Positions 36,654 through 45,428 of a DNA stretch of 64,000 nucleotides are shown here, in pieces (positions within the stretch are counted from its first letter, which is position 1; every line of letters starts with the position of its first letter). The notes beneath the pieces are model-generated. The model saw only the letters and a list, made by a program, of their open reading frames with translations, searched no databases and was not told where the DNA came from. Made by a program: the position numbers and the translations under genes. This DNA comes from Pseudomonas sp. GOM7 (lineage in GTDB: Bacteria; Pseudomonadota; Gammaproteobacteria; Pseudomonadales; Pseudomonadaceae), in assembly GCF_026723825.1 (NCBI RefSeq), contig NZ_CP113519.1, forward strand, positions 3,968,001 to 4,032,000. The letters run 5' to 3'.

Positions 36654-37124
36654 TCAGACCTTGCCGATGGCGGCAAAACTCCCCTGGGTGTGCTGCGCCA
36701 GCGTCTCGGCCGCCAGCTCCAACTCCAGCCCGCGCCGCCCCGCGCTGACATGAATGCTCGCATACTGGCGGGCGGACGCGTCGATGAAGGTGCGCAGGCG
36801 CTTCTTCTGGCCAAGCGGGCTGATGCCACCCACCAGGTAACCGGTCGCCCGCTGTGCGGCGGCCGGGTCGGCCATATCGGCCTTCTTCGCCCCGGCGGCG
36901 CTGGCCAGCGCCTTGAGATCGAGACTGCCGGTCACCGGCACCACCGCTACCAGCAACTCACCTTTCTCGGTCACCGCCAACAGCGTCTTGAACACCCGTT
37001 CCGGCGCCAGCCCCAGCTTTTCCGCCGCTTCCAGCCCATAGGAAGGAGCCTTGGGGTCATGCTGATAACTGAGCACACGGTGCTCGGCCTTGGCCTTCTT
37101 CAACAGATCGATCGCAGGAGTCAT
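36654..37124 (-). CDS. ybaK: YbaK/EbsC-type Cys-tRNA(Pro) deacylase
   Basis: 156 residues of the YbaK/ProX family: PERVFKTLLAVTEKGELLVAVVPVTGSLDLKALA and GYLVGGISPLGQKKRLRTFIDASA, with the catalytic Lys in VFKTL. Hydrolyses Cys-tRNA(Pro) formed by prolyl-tRNA synthetase. It sits upstream of glpK on the same strand (97-bp gap), splitting the otherwise familiar glpK-glpR-glpD order. Divergent from glpR. Confidence 0.92.
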   Translation of the reverse strand: MTPAIDLLKKAKAEHRVLSYQHDPKAPSYGLEAAEKLGLAPERVFKTLLAVTEKGELLVAVVPVTGSLDLKALASAAGAKKADMADPAAAQRATGYLVGGISPLGQKKRLRTFIDASARQYASIHVSAGRRGLELELAAETLAQHTQGSFAAIGKV

Positions 37125-37192
37125 GTTCGGATGTGAAAATACAAAGAAAGATGCCTTACAGTAGCAGGCCGAAAACGCTCATCGCTACACCC

Positions 37193-37210
37193 TATAATGA
37201 GGAAACCTCA
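37193..37210 (+). promoter_or_regulatory. glpR promoter -10 with adjacent palindrome
   Basis: TATAAT at 37193-37198 overlaps by one base the palindrome TGAGG-AAA-CCTCA at 37198-37210, 12 bp before the GlpR ATG. The site is placed to block transcription initiation and could be an autoregulatory operator, though it differs from the canonical GlpR box before glpD. No good -35 is seen. Confidence 0.5.
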
Positions 37211-37222
37211 CAGGAAGCGCTC

Positions 37223-37981
37223 ATGAACCTCGCTCCCCGCCAGCACGACATCCTCAACCTCGCCCGCGAGCGCGGCTACGTCAGCATCGACGAACTGGCC
37301 CAGGCCTTCGCCGTGACCCCGCAGACCATCCGCCGCGACATCAACCAGCTTGCCGAACAGGGCCTGCTGCGCCGCACCCATGGCGGCGCCGCCTGCGAGG
37401 CCTCGAGCATTCAGAACACCGCCTACGGCATGCGTGCCGGGCAGATGCGCGACGAGAAGCAACGCATCGCCGAAGCCGTGGCGGCACAGATTCCCGACCA
37501 TGCCTCGCTGTTCATCAACATCGGCACCACCACCGAGGCCATCGCCCGTGAATTGCAGAACCACAAGGGCCTGAAGATCATCACCAATAACCTGCACGTC
37601 GCCGCCCAGCTCAGCGCCAAGGCGGATTTCGAGGTGCTGGTGGCTGGCGGCACGGTGCGCGCCGATGGTGGCGTGGTCGGCCAGGCAGCGGTGGACTTCA
37701 TCCAGCAGTTCAAGGTCGATTACGCCATCGTCGGCATCAGCGGCATCGACGAAGACGGCAGCCTGCTGGATTTCGACTATCAGGAAGTGCGCGTCTCCCA
37801 GGCCATCATCGACAACGCGCGGCAGGTCTTTCTCGCCGCCGACTCGAGCAAGTTCGGGCGTAACGCCGTGGTGCGCCTGGGTTCGATCAGCCTGGTCGAC
37901 CGCGTGTTCACCGACAGTCAGCCCCCCGCTCCGGTGTTGCGCCTGCTGCAGGCCAACAAGGTGCACCTCGACCTGGTCTGA
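37223..37981 (+). CDS. glpR: Glycerol-3-phosphate regulon repressor (DeoR family)
   Basis: 252 residues: N-terminal DeoR helix-turn-helix (RQHDILNLARERGYVSIDELAQAFAVTPQTIRRDINQLAEQGLLRRTHGGA), then the sugar-phosphate-sensing domain (FINIGTTTEAIARELQNHKGLKIITNNLHVA, VDYAIVGISGIDEDGSLLDFDYQEV). Represses glp genes until glycerol 3-phosphate binds. ATG at 37223 preceded by AGGAAG. A consensus GlpR operator lies between it and glpD. Confidence 0.95.
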   Translation: MNLAPRQHDILNLARERGYVSIDELAQAFAVTPQTIRRDINQLAEQGLLRRTHGGAACEASSIQNTAYGMRAGQMRDEKQRIAEAVAAQIPDHASLFINIGTTTEAIARELQNHKGLKIITNNLHVAAQLSAKADFEVLVAGGTVRADGGVVGQAAVDFIQQFKVDYAIVGISGIDEDGSLLDFDYQEVRVSQAIIDNARQVFLAADSSKFGRNAVVRLGSISLVDRVFTDSQPPAPVLRLLQANKVHLDLV

Positions 37982-38050
37982 GACAGCAGGTCGACCGCTC
38001 GGCGCGAAAACGCACGAGCACCTGGCAAGTATGCGCACATTCGACTAGAG

Positions 38051-38070
38051 TATGTTCGGAAACGAACATA
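38051..38070. promoter_or_regulatory. GlpR operator upstream of glpD
   Basis: TATGTTCG-GAAA-CGAACATA, a perfect 8-bp-arm palindrome that matches the E. coli GlpR consensus (WATGTTCG-N4-CGAACATW) in every arm position. It is centred about 41 bp before the glpD ATG, placed to block its promoter. Confidence 0.85.
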
Positions 38071-38101
38071 ACCCAGTCGATTTCATGCCGAGTGTGCCGC
38101 C

Positions 38102-39628
38102 ATGCCCCATGATCATCTCGCCAGTCCTGTTGCCGAAGTCTATGACCTCGCCGTCGTCGGCGGCGGTATCAACGGGGCTGGCATCGCCGCCGATGCCGCC
38201 GGACGCGGCCTGTCCGTGTTCCTGTGCGAGAAGGACGACCTGGCCAGCCATACCTCCTCGGCCAGCAGCAAATTGATCCATGGCGGCCTGCGCTATCTCG
38301 AACATCATGAATTTCGCCTGGTGCGCGAAGCCCTGGCCGAGCGTGAAGTACTGCTGGCCAAGGCGCCGCACATTGTCAGCCCGATGCGCTTCGTACTGCC
38401 GCACCGCCCGCACCTGCGTCCGGCCTGGATGATCCGCGCCGGCCTGTTCCTTTATGATCACCTCGGCAAGCGTGAGCGCCTGCCGGCCTCGCGCAGCCTG
38501 CGTTTCGGCGCGGGCAGCCCGCTCAAGGCGGATATCACCCGCGGCTTCGAGTATTCCGACTGCTGGGTCGACGATGCCCGCCTGGTGGTGCTCAACGCCA
38601 TGGCCGCACGGGAAAAAGGCGCGCATATCCATCCGCGCACCCGCTGCGTCAGCGCCCGCCGCAGCAAGGGCCTGTGGCACATCCATCTGGAGCGTGCCGA
38701 TGGCAGCCTGTTCTCGATTCGCGCACGCGGCCTGGTCAATGCCGCCGGCCCCTGGGTGGCACGTCTGCTGCGCGAAGACCTCAAGCAGGAATCGCCCTAC
38801 GGCATCCGCCTGATCCAGGGCAGCCATATCGTGGTGCCCAAGCTGTTCGACGGCGAGCAGGCCTACATCCTGCAGAACGAGGATCGCCGCATCGTCTTCG
38901 CCATCCCTTACCTGCAGCGTTTCACCCTGATCGGCACCACCGACCGCGAATACCAGGGCGATCCGGCCAAGGTGGCGATCAGCGAAGAAGAAACCGACTA
39001 CCTGCTCAAGGTGGTCAACGACCACTTTCGCAAGCAGCTCGTGCGCGGCGACGTGCTGCACAGCTTCGCCGGTGTGCGCCCCCTGTGCGACGACGAATCC
39101 GATGAACCTTCGGCGATCACCCGCGACTACACCCTGTCGCTGGCCGGTGCCCCTGGAGAGGCACCCTTGCTCTCGGTGTTCGGCGGCAAGCTCACCACCT
39201 ACCGCAAACTGGCGGAATCGGCGATGGCACTCCTACAGCCGAGCTTTCCGCGCATGGGGCCGAGCTGGACGGCCGGCGCCCCCCTGCCCGGTGGCGAGGA
39301 CATGGATGACGTTGCCAGCCTCACCGAACAACTGTGCAAACGCCATGGCTGGCTGCCCGCACCGCTGGCCCAGCGCTGGGCCAACAGCTATGGCAGCCGG
39401 GTATGGCGCCTGCTCGAAGGGGTCAACAACCTCACGGATCTGGGCGAACACCTGGGCGCCGGTCTTTACACCCGCGAAGTGGACTACCTGTGCCGCGAGG
39501 AATGGGCACGCAGCAGCAGCGACATCCTCTGGCGCCGCAGCAAGCTGGGGCTGTTCATGAGCAGCGCCCAGCAGCTACGCCTGCAACATTACCTGCAGCA
39601 ACACCATCCTTCGGCCTACGCGGCCTGA
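38102..39628 (+). CDS. glpD: Aerobic glycerol-3-phosphate dehydrogenase
   Basis: 508 residues: N-terminal FAD-binding YDLAVVGGGINGAGIAADAAGRG, then SSKLIHGGLRYLEHHEF near 58, DYTLSL and a C-terminal DAO_C domain. Oxidises glycerol 3-phosphate to dihydroxyacetone phosphate at the inner membrane, passing electrons to quinone. Together with glpK and glpR it forms the glycerol regulon here, controlled by the palindrome at 38051-38070. Confidence 0.97.
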   Translation: MPHDHLASPVAEVYDLAVVGGGINGAGIAADAAGRGLSVFLCEKDDLASHTSSASSKLIHGGLRYLEHHEFRLVREALAEREVLLAKAPHIVSPMRFVLPHRPHLRPAWMIRAGLFLYDHLGKRERLPASRSLRFGAGSPLKADITRGFEYSDCWVDDARLVVLNAMAAREKGAHIHPRTRCVSARRSKGLWHIHLERADGSLFSIRARGLVNAAGPWVARLLREDLKQESPYGIRLIQGSHIVVPKLFDGEQAYILQNEDRRIVFAIPYLQRFTLIGTTDREYQGDPAKVAISEEETDYLLKVVNDHFRKQLVRGDVLHSFAGVRPLCDDESDEPSAITRDYTLSLAGAPGEAPLLSVFGGKLTTYRKLAESAMALLQPSFPRMGPSWTAGAPLPGGEDMDDVASLTEQLCKRHGWLPAPLAQRWANSYGSRVWRLLEGVNNLTDLGEHLGAGLYTREVDYLCREEWARSSSDILWRRSKLGLFMSSAQQLRLQHYLQQHHPSAYAA

Positions 39629-39892
39629 GCTCGCCTGCGGGCCTCGTCCAGAGGCTTGCAGCCAAGTTGCTAAAAATATTTTCACAGCATCTCGGCATTC
39701 CCGTGCCAAGGAGCTGCCGTCGTTTATTTTTTATTATTTGAATTCAAGCGCTTGGCGTCTCGATGCAGATTCTAAACATTCTTATTAAGTTTAATTTTCG
39801 TTTAAAATTCAAATAGTTAGGTTTGACAGAGGATTGATCAAGGCTGAAAATCCAGCCCTATCGACAACTCGACATGCCTTGCAGGAGCGCCC
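39629..39892. promoter_or_regulatory. AT-rich upstream region of bacterioferritin
   Basis: 264 bp, unusually AT-rich at 39720-39820 against the GC-rich surroundings. TTGACA at 39823-39828 is a good -35; 16-17 bp later only TGAAAAT is found as -10. Iron-response elements (Fur box) were looked for and not convincingly seen. Confidence 0.45.
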
Positions 39893-40363
39893 ATGAAAGG
39901 TGACAAGAAAGTTATCCAGCATTTGAACAAGATCCTCGGTAATGAGCTGGTCGCCATCAACCAGTACTTCCTGCATGCGCGCATGTACGAAGACTGGGGT
40001 CTGAAGAAGCTCGGCGAGCATGAGTACCACGAGTCCATCGACGAGATGAAGCATGCGGACAAGCTGATCAAGCGCATCCTCTTTCTCGAAGGCATTCCCA
40101 ACCTGCAGGATCTGGGCAAGATCCTGATCGGTGAGAACACCAAGGAAATGCTCGAGTGCGACCTGAAGATCGAGCACAAGGCCCATGCCGACCTCAAGGC
40201 GGCCATCGCCTACTGCGAAAGCGCCGGCGACTACGCCAGCCGCGATCTGCTGGAAGACATCCTGGAGTCCGAGGAAGAGCATATCGACTGGCTGGAAACC
40301 CAGCTCGGCCTGATCGAAGCGGTCGGCCTGCAGAACTACCTGCAGTCGCAGATGGACGAATAA
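39893..40363 (+). CDS. bfr: Bacterioferritin (haem-binding, ferroxidase-competent)
   Basis: 156 residues of bacterioferritin. Ferroxidase ligands are present at Glu18, Glu51 and His54, with matching downstream Glu/His in the fourth helix (about 94, 127, 130), and the haem-ligand Met52 is in place. It is therefore the BfrB type rather than the catalytically weak Bfr variants. Assembles as a 24-mer iron store. Preceded by GGAGCGCCC before the ATG; an intrinsic terminator follows. Confidence 0.95.
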   Translation: MKGDKKVIQHLNKILGNELVAINQYFLHARMYEDWGLKKLGEHEYHESIDEMKHADKLIKRILFLEGIPNLQDLGKILIGENTKEMLECDLKIEHKAHADLKAAIAYCESAGDYASRDLLEDILESEEEHIDWLETQLGLIEAVGLQNYLQSQMDE

Positions 40364-40386
40364 GTCTTATCCGCTGCAATGAACAA

Positions 40387-40412
40387 ACGGGAGCCAGTGG
40401 CTCCCGTTTTTT
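40387..40412 (+). terminator. Intrinsic terminator after bfr
   Basis: ACGGGAGCC-AGT-GGCTCCCGT, a 9-bp perfect stem followed by six T. Confidence 0.9.
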
Positions 40413-40491
40413 ATGGCGCTTTCCCAGCAGTCCGGCTTCGCAGGCTGCGCCGTGCGCATCGCCCCCGCCTTATTGGTGCTCACGGCGCACC

Positions 40492-43400
40492 CTACATTTC
40501 CCGCTCCTTGACCCTGAACCAGGCGGCGTAGAGGGCCGGCAGGAACAGCAGGGTCAACGCCGTGGCGACGATCAGCCCGCCCATGATGGCCACCGCCATG
40601 GGCCCGAAGAACACGCTGCGCGACAGCGGGATCATCGCCAGCACCGCCGCCAGGGCGGTCAACACGATGGGGCGGAAGCGCCGCACCGTGGCCTCGATGA
40701 TGGCATGCCAGCGATCCAGCCCATGACTGATGTCCTGCTCGATCTGGTCGACCAGGATCACCGAGTTGCGCATGATCATGCCGGCCAGGGCGATGGTGCC
40801 GAGCATGGCGACGAAGCCGAACGGCTGGCGGAAGATCAGCAGGAACAGGGTCACCCCGATCAGCCCCAGCGGCGCGGTGAGAAACACCATGGCCGAGCGC
40901 GAGAAGCTGCGTAGCTGCAGCATCAGCAGGGTCAGCACCACCACGATGAACAGCGGCATACCGGCGTTGACCGACTTCTGTCCACGAGCCGAATCTTCCA
41001 CCGTGCCCCCCACTTCCAGCAGGTAACCGCTGGGCAGCTCGGCGCGGATCGGTTCCAGGGTCGGCAGTATCTGCGCCGTCAGGCTGGCCGGCTGCTCCTT
41101 GCCATAGACATCGGCACGCACGGTAACGGTCGGCAGACGATTACGGTGCCAGATGATGCCTTCCTCGAAGCCATACTCCAGCGTCGCCACCTGTGACAGC
41201 GCCACGCTCTGGCCGCTGTCGGTGGGCACCGCCAGACTCGGCAACTGGCTGAGCGCCGTGCGCTCCTCCGGCGTGCCACGCTGCAGGATCTCGATCAGCT
41301 CGTTGTCCTCGCGGTATTGGCTGACGCTGGTGCCGGACAGCGAACCACGTAGGAAGCGCGACAGATCCGAGGTGTTGACCCCCAGCGCCCGGGCGCGATC
41401 CTGATCGATATCGAGGATCACCACCTTGCTCGGCTCCTGCCAGTCCAGGTGCACGTTGGCCACGTGCGGATTTTCCCGCACCTTGTCCGCCACCTGGCGC
41501 GCCAGCGCACGCACCTCGTCGATATGCTCACCGCTGACCCGGAACTGCACCGGATAGCCCACCGGAGGGCCATTTTCCAGACGGCTGACGCGGCTGCGCA
41601 GGCTAGGGAACTCGTCACCCATCACTTCGATCAGCCAGGTGCGCAGGCGCTCACGCTCCTCGATGCTGGAGGCCAGCACGACGAACTGGGCGAAGCTGGC
41701 GGCAGGCAACTGCTGATCCAGCGGCAGATAGAAGCGCGGCGAACCACTGCCCACGTAAGCCACGTAGTTGTCGATGCCGGATTGGCTCTGAAGCATTTTC
41801 TCCAGGCGTTTGACCTCGGCTTCGGTGGCCTTCAGCGAAGCGCCCTCCTCCAGCTTGATGTCCACCATCAGCTCCAGCCGCCCGGAGGCCGGGAAGAACT
41901 GCTGCGGCACGAAGCGAAACAGCAGGATGGAGGCCACGAACAAACCCAAAGTCAGCACGATCACCGTCTTGCGACGGCGCACGCACCACTCCACCAGCCT
42001 CCGCACCCGCCGGTAGAAGGGCGTGGCATAGGGGTCGTGCGCGCCATCGCCGCCATGCTTGGCCGCATGCAGCTTGGCCAGATCCGGCAGCAGCTTGTCG
42101 CCCAGATAGGGGACGAACATCACCGCGGCGATCCACGAGGCCACCAGGGAGATCACCACCACCTGGAAGATCGAGCGGGTGTATTCGCCGGTGCCCGATT
42201 GCGCCGTGGCGATGGGCAGAAAACCGGCCGCCGTGATCAGGGTCCCGGTGAGCATGGGAAAGGCGGTGCTGGTCCAGGCGAAACTGGCCGCCTTGAAGCG
42301 GTCATAGCCCTGTTCCATCTTGATCGCCATCATCTCCACCGCGATGATCGCATCGTCCACCAGCAACCCCAGGCCGAGCACCAGCGCGCCGAGGGAAATC
42401 TTGTGCAGGCCGATCCCCAAGTAGTACATGGCGGCGAAGGTCATCGCCAGCACCAGCGGAATCACCAGCGCCACCACCAGGCCGGTACGCAGGCCGAGGG
42501 AGAAGAAGCTGACCAGCAGGACGATGGTCAGGGCCTCCACCAGCACCTTGACGAACTCGCCCACACCGGTTTTCACCGCTGCCGGCTGATCCGACACCTT
42601 GCGCAGCTCCATGCCCAGCGGCAAAGTCTGCTGCAGGCGAGCGAACTCACCCTCCAGTGCCTTGCCCAGCACCAGGATGTCGCCGCCGTCCTTCATCGAT
42701 ACGGCAATGCCGATGGCATCCTCACCCATGAAGCGCATGCGCGGTGCAGGCGGGTCGTTGAAGCCGCGTTTGACCTCCGCCACGTCGCTGATACGGAAGG
42801 TGCGATCGCCCACGCGGATGGGGAAACTGCGAATCTCCTCCACCGACTCGAAGCGCCCCGTGACGCGAAGCTGAATGCGCTCGCTGGCAGTCTCGAAGAA
42901 GCCGGCAGGCGCCACCGCATTCTGCGCTTCCAGCGCCTGCTGCACCGCTGCCAGGGGCAGGCCCAGGGTAGCCAGCTTGGTGTTGGACAGTTCGATCCAG
43001 ATCTTCTCGTCCTGCAGGCCGACCAGCTCCACCTTGCCCACGTCCTTGACCCGCTGCAATTGCAACTGGATGCGGTCGGCATAATCCTTGAGCACTGCGT
43101 AATCGAAGCCACTGCCGGTCAGCGCGTAGATGTTGCCGAAGGTGGTGCCGAATTCATCGTTGAAGAATGGCCCCTGAATGCCGACTGGCAGGGTATGGCG
43201 GATATCGCTGATCTTCTTGCGCACCTGATACCAAAGCTCGGGAATCTCGGCGCTGCGCATCGAGTCGCGGGCCATGAAGGTAACCTGCGACTCCCCCGGC
43301 CGCGAGAAACTGACGATGCGGTCGTACTCGCCGGTTTCCATCAGTTTCTTCTCGATACGCTCGGTGACCTGACGTGCCACCTCTTCGGCACTGGCACCCG

Positions 43401-43560
43401 GCCAGTTGGTGCGAATCACCATGGCCTTGAACGTGAAGGGTGGATCCTCGCTCTGCCCCAGCTTGGTGTAGGAAATACCACCGACTATGGCCAGCAGCAG
43501 CATGATATAGAGCACGATCTCGCGGTGGCGCAACGCCCAGGCAGACAGGTTGAAGCTCAT
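40492..43560 (-). CDS. RND efflux permease (HAE1 family, TriC-like)
   Basis: 1022 residues from the ATG at 43560. Twelve-helix RND architecture with two large periplasmic loops; opening helix MSFNLSAWALRHREIVLYIMLLLAIVGG, proton-relay region in helix 4 (LGLLVDDAIIAVEMM, near residue 400) and FVAMLGTIALAGMIMRNSVILVDQIEQ near 930. By eye it is closest to TriC of P. aeruginosa (triclosan efflux). One adaptor gene precedes it (TriABC has two). Gap to the adaptor is four bases. Divergent TetR is the probable repressor. Confidence 0.92.
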   Translation of the reverse strand: MSFNLSAWALRHREIVLYIMLLLAIVGGISYTKLGQSEDPPFTFKAMVIRTNWPGASAEEVARQVTERIEKKLMETGEYDRIVSFSRPGESQVTFMARDSMRSAEIPELWYQVRKKISDIRHTLPVGIQGPFFNDEFGTTFGNIYALTGSGFDYAVLKDYADRIQLQLQRVKDVGKVELVGLQDEKIWIELSNTKLATLGLPLAAVQQALEAQNAVAPAGFFETASERIQLRVTGRFESVEEIRSFPIRVGDRTFRISDVAEVKRGFNDPPAPRMRFMGEDAIGIAVSMKDGGDILVLGKALEGEFARLQQTLPLGMELRKVSDQPAAVKTGVGEFVKVLVEALTIVLLVSFFSLGLRTGLVVALVIPLVLAMTFAAMYYLGIGLHKISLGALVLGLGLLVDDAIIAVEMMAIKMEQGYDRFKAASFAWTSTAFPMLTGTLITAAGFLPIATAQSGTGEYTRSIFQVVVISLVASWIAAVMFVPYLGDKLLPDLAKLHAAKHGGDGAHDPYATPFYRRVRRLVEWCVRRRKTVIVLTLGLFVASILLFRFVPQQFFPASGRLELMVDIKLEEGASLKATEAEVKRLEKMLQSQSGIDNYVAYVGSGSPRFYLPLDQQLPAASFAQFVVLASSIEERERLRTWLIEVMGDEFPSLRSRVSRLENGPPVGYPVQFRVSGEHIDEVRALARQVADKVRENPHVANVHLDWQEPSKVVILDIDQDRARALGVNTSDLSRFLRGSLSGTSVSQYREDNELIEILQRGTPEERTALSQLPSLAVPTDSGQSVALSQVATLEYGFEEGIIWHRNRLPTVTVRADVYGKEQPASLTAQILPTLEPIRAELPSGYLLEVGGTVEDSARGQKSVNAGMPLFIVVVLTLLMLQLRSFSRSAMVFLTAPLGLIGVTLFLLIFRQPFGFVAMLGTIALAGMIMRNSVILVDQIEQDISHGLDRWHAIIEATVRRFRPIVLTALAAVLAMIPLSRSVFFGPMAVAIMGGLIVATALTLLFLPALYAAWFRVKEREM

Positions 43561-43564
43561 CGGC

Positions 43565-44668
43565 TTACTCCTTGGCGGCCATGTCGACGTTGCGATTGTC
43601 ACGATCGACCGGGCGTACCTGCTGCCCCTCACGCAGCATGTGCACGCCGGCAGCCACGACCCAATCGCTGGCGCTCAGCCCTTCGAGCACCGGCACCTGG
43701 TTGTCGCCATAGGCGCCCACACGCACCGCCCGCCGTTCCACCTTGTGCTCGGCAGATGTGACCACCCAGACGTAGGGCTGATCCTGCTCGGCGCTCAGGG
43801 CAGACAGCGGCACGGCCAGCGGCACCAAGCCGTCGCTGGCGATGAACACCCGCGCACTCTGGCCCAGTTCGGCCGGTATATCGCCTTCGGCGAAGGCCAC
43901 TCGCGCGGCGAAGGTACGCGACTGCGGATCGGCCGCCGGTGCCATCTCGCGAATGCGCCCGGGGAAGCGCCGCCCCGGCTGTGACCACAGCTCCACCTCG
44001 ACGCTCTGGCCGAGCTGGAAGCGGCCGAAATTATGCTCGGGCAGGCTGATCGCCACTTCACGCTCACCATCGGCTGCCAGAGTGAACACGCCCTGCCCGG
44101 CCGCCACCACCTGCCCGACTTCGAGCATGCGCCGCGCGATCACCCCGTCCTGCGGAGCGCGCAGCACGGTGTAGTCGGTCTGATTGCGCGCCACATCGTA
44201 TTCGGCCCGCACCTGCTTGAGTCGCGCTTCGGCAGAACGGAACTGGTTGTCGAGATTGTCGTATTGCGAGCGGCTGACCAGGTTGCGTGCCAGCAACGCC
44301 TTGTAACGTTCACGCTCGGCACGCAGGGTCTGCAGATTGGCCTCGGCCGCCGCCACCTGGGCCCGTGAGGCCTGCAGTTGCAGACGCACATCCTGCGGAT
44401 CCAGTTCGGCCAGTGGCTGATCGCGCTTGACCCGATCACCGACGTCCACCAGGCGCTTGCTCACCTTGCCAGCGATACGGAAAGCCAGTTCAGGCTCCAG
44501 GCGGGCGCGTACCTCCCCTGGGTAGCTGTCGACCAGGGCGGCGGCTGGCTGGGGGTGTACTACCATGGCAGGGCGGATGGACAGCTCGTTCTGCTCGCCG
44601 TTACCACAGGCAGAAAGCAGGACGGAAAGACCCAGGGACGCAAGGAGTGCGATGACATGGCGGGACAT
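43565..44668 (-). CDS. RND efflux periplasmic adaptor (membrane fusion) lipoprotein
   Basis: 367 residues: lipoprotein signal with LLSACGN (Cys at 21), then the adaptor pattern: beta-barrel and lipoyl half (AFRIAGKVSKRLVDVGDRVKRDQPLAELDPQD), a coiled-coil hairpin (about 95-150, AQVAAAEANLQTLRAERERYKALLARNLVSRSQYDNLDNQFRSAEARL), the second lipoyl half (DYTVLRAPQDGVIARRMLEVGQVV) and a barrel domain. Links the inner-membrane pump to an outer-membrane channel, not encoded here. Confidence 0.93.
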   Translation of the reverse strand: MSRHVIALLASLGLSVLLSACGNGEQNELSIRPAMVVHPQPAAALVDSYPGEVRARLEPELAFRIAGKVSKRLVDVGDRVKRDQPLAELDPQDVRLQLQASRAQVAAAEANLQTLRAERERYKALLARNLVSRSQYDNLDNQFRSAEARLKQVRAEYDVARNQTDYTVLRAPQDGVIARRMLEVGQVVAAGQGVFTLAADGEREVAISLPEHNFGRFQLGQSVEVELWSQPGRRFPGRIREMAPAADPQSRTFAARVAFAEGDIPAELGQSARVFIASDGLVPLAVPLSALSAEQDQPYVWVVTSAEHKVERRAVRVGAYGDNQVPVLEGLSASDWVVAAGVHMLREGQQVRPVDRDNRNVDMAAKE

Positions 44669-44759
44669 GATGACGACCTTTCAAAGAAGGTTTGGAATAT
44701 TTGTACTGCCGAGTATAGTAGAAATAGCAAACTCACCAGTCCAGTATTAAAAGCCATCA
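44669..44759. promoter_or_regulatory. Divergent promoter, RND pair / tetR
   Basis: 91 bp, AT-rich, between divergent genes. TTGTAC (44701) and AT-rich blocks suggest promoters in both directions. I find no clean long palindrome, though TACT-GCCG-AGTA at 44704-44715 is a short one. Confidence 0.35.
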
Positions 44760-45410
44760 ATGCCTGACAAGTTGTTACAGCCTTCCGGCCCCGGCCGCCC
44801 CAAGGATCCCGCCAAGCGCCGCGCCATTCTCGACGCCGCCAAGACGCTGTTCCTGCGCCATGGCTACGACGGCAGCAGCATGGATGCCATCGCCAACGAA
44901 GCCGGGGTTTCCAAGCTCACGGTGTACAACCATTTCACCGACAAGGAGACGCTGTTCTCCGCTGCGATCAAGGCCAAGTGCGAAGAGCAACTGCCCGAGC
45001 TGTTGTTCAAGCTGCCGGATGACGTGCCGCTGGAAAAACAGCTACTCGAGATTGGCCGTGGCTTCCTCGCGCTGGTCAACAGCCGCGAGTCGGTAGAAAT
45101 GCATCGCATGATGGTCAACCTGGCCAGCCAGGGCTCGAAGCTGGCGCAGATGTTCTACGAAGCCGGCCCCCTGCGCATTCAGGAAGAGATGGAACTGTTG
45201 CTGGGCAAAGCCGCACAGCGCGGTCTGCTGGCCATCGACGACCCGCAACGCGCGGCCGATCATTTCTTCTGTCTGCTCAAGGGCGGCGCGCATTTCCGCC
45301 TGCTGATCGGTTGTGGCGAACCGCTGCAAGGCAAGGCCGCCGAGCTGCACATGAACGACGCGGTGCAGCTCTTCCTGCGCGCCTATCGGCCAGGATCCGG
45401 CGCGCAGTAA
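44760..45410 (+). CDS. TetR-family regulator of the RND pump
   Basis: 216 residues: TetR N-terminal domain (KRRAILDAAKTLFLRHGYDGSSMDAIANEAGVSKLTVYNHFTDKETLF, about 20-67) and a helical ligand domain with a C-terminal TetR_C motif. Encoded divergently from the RND adaptor/permease pair with 91 bp between, the standard layout for a local efflux repressor. Ligand unknown. No strong ribosome site before the ATG. Confidence 0.9.
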   Translation: MPDKLLQPSGPGRPKDPAKRRAILDAAKTLFLRHGYDGSSMDAIANEAGVSKLTVYNHFTDKETLFSAAIKAKCEEQLPELLFKLPDDVPLEKQLLEIGRGFLALVNSRESVEMHRMMVNLASQGSKLAQMFYEAGPLRIQEEMELLLGKAAQRGLLAIDDPQRAADHFFCLLKGGAHFRLLIGCGEPLQGKAAELHMNDAVQLFLRAYRPGSGAQ

Positions 45411-45428
45411 CGAGACGCCATTCGAGAC

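Noticed and set aside
41449..43761. 770-codon open frame antisense to the RND permease
   Set aside because: Shadow of the permease third-position GC bias; Gln/His/Arg-rich with no domain, no ribosome site, and the opposite strand is a clear RND pump.
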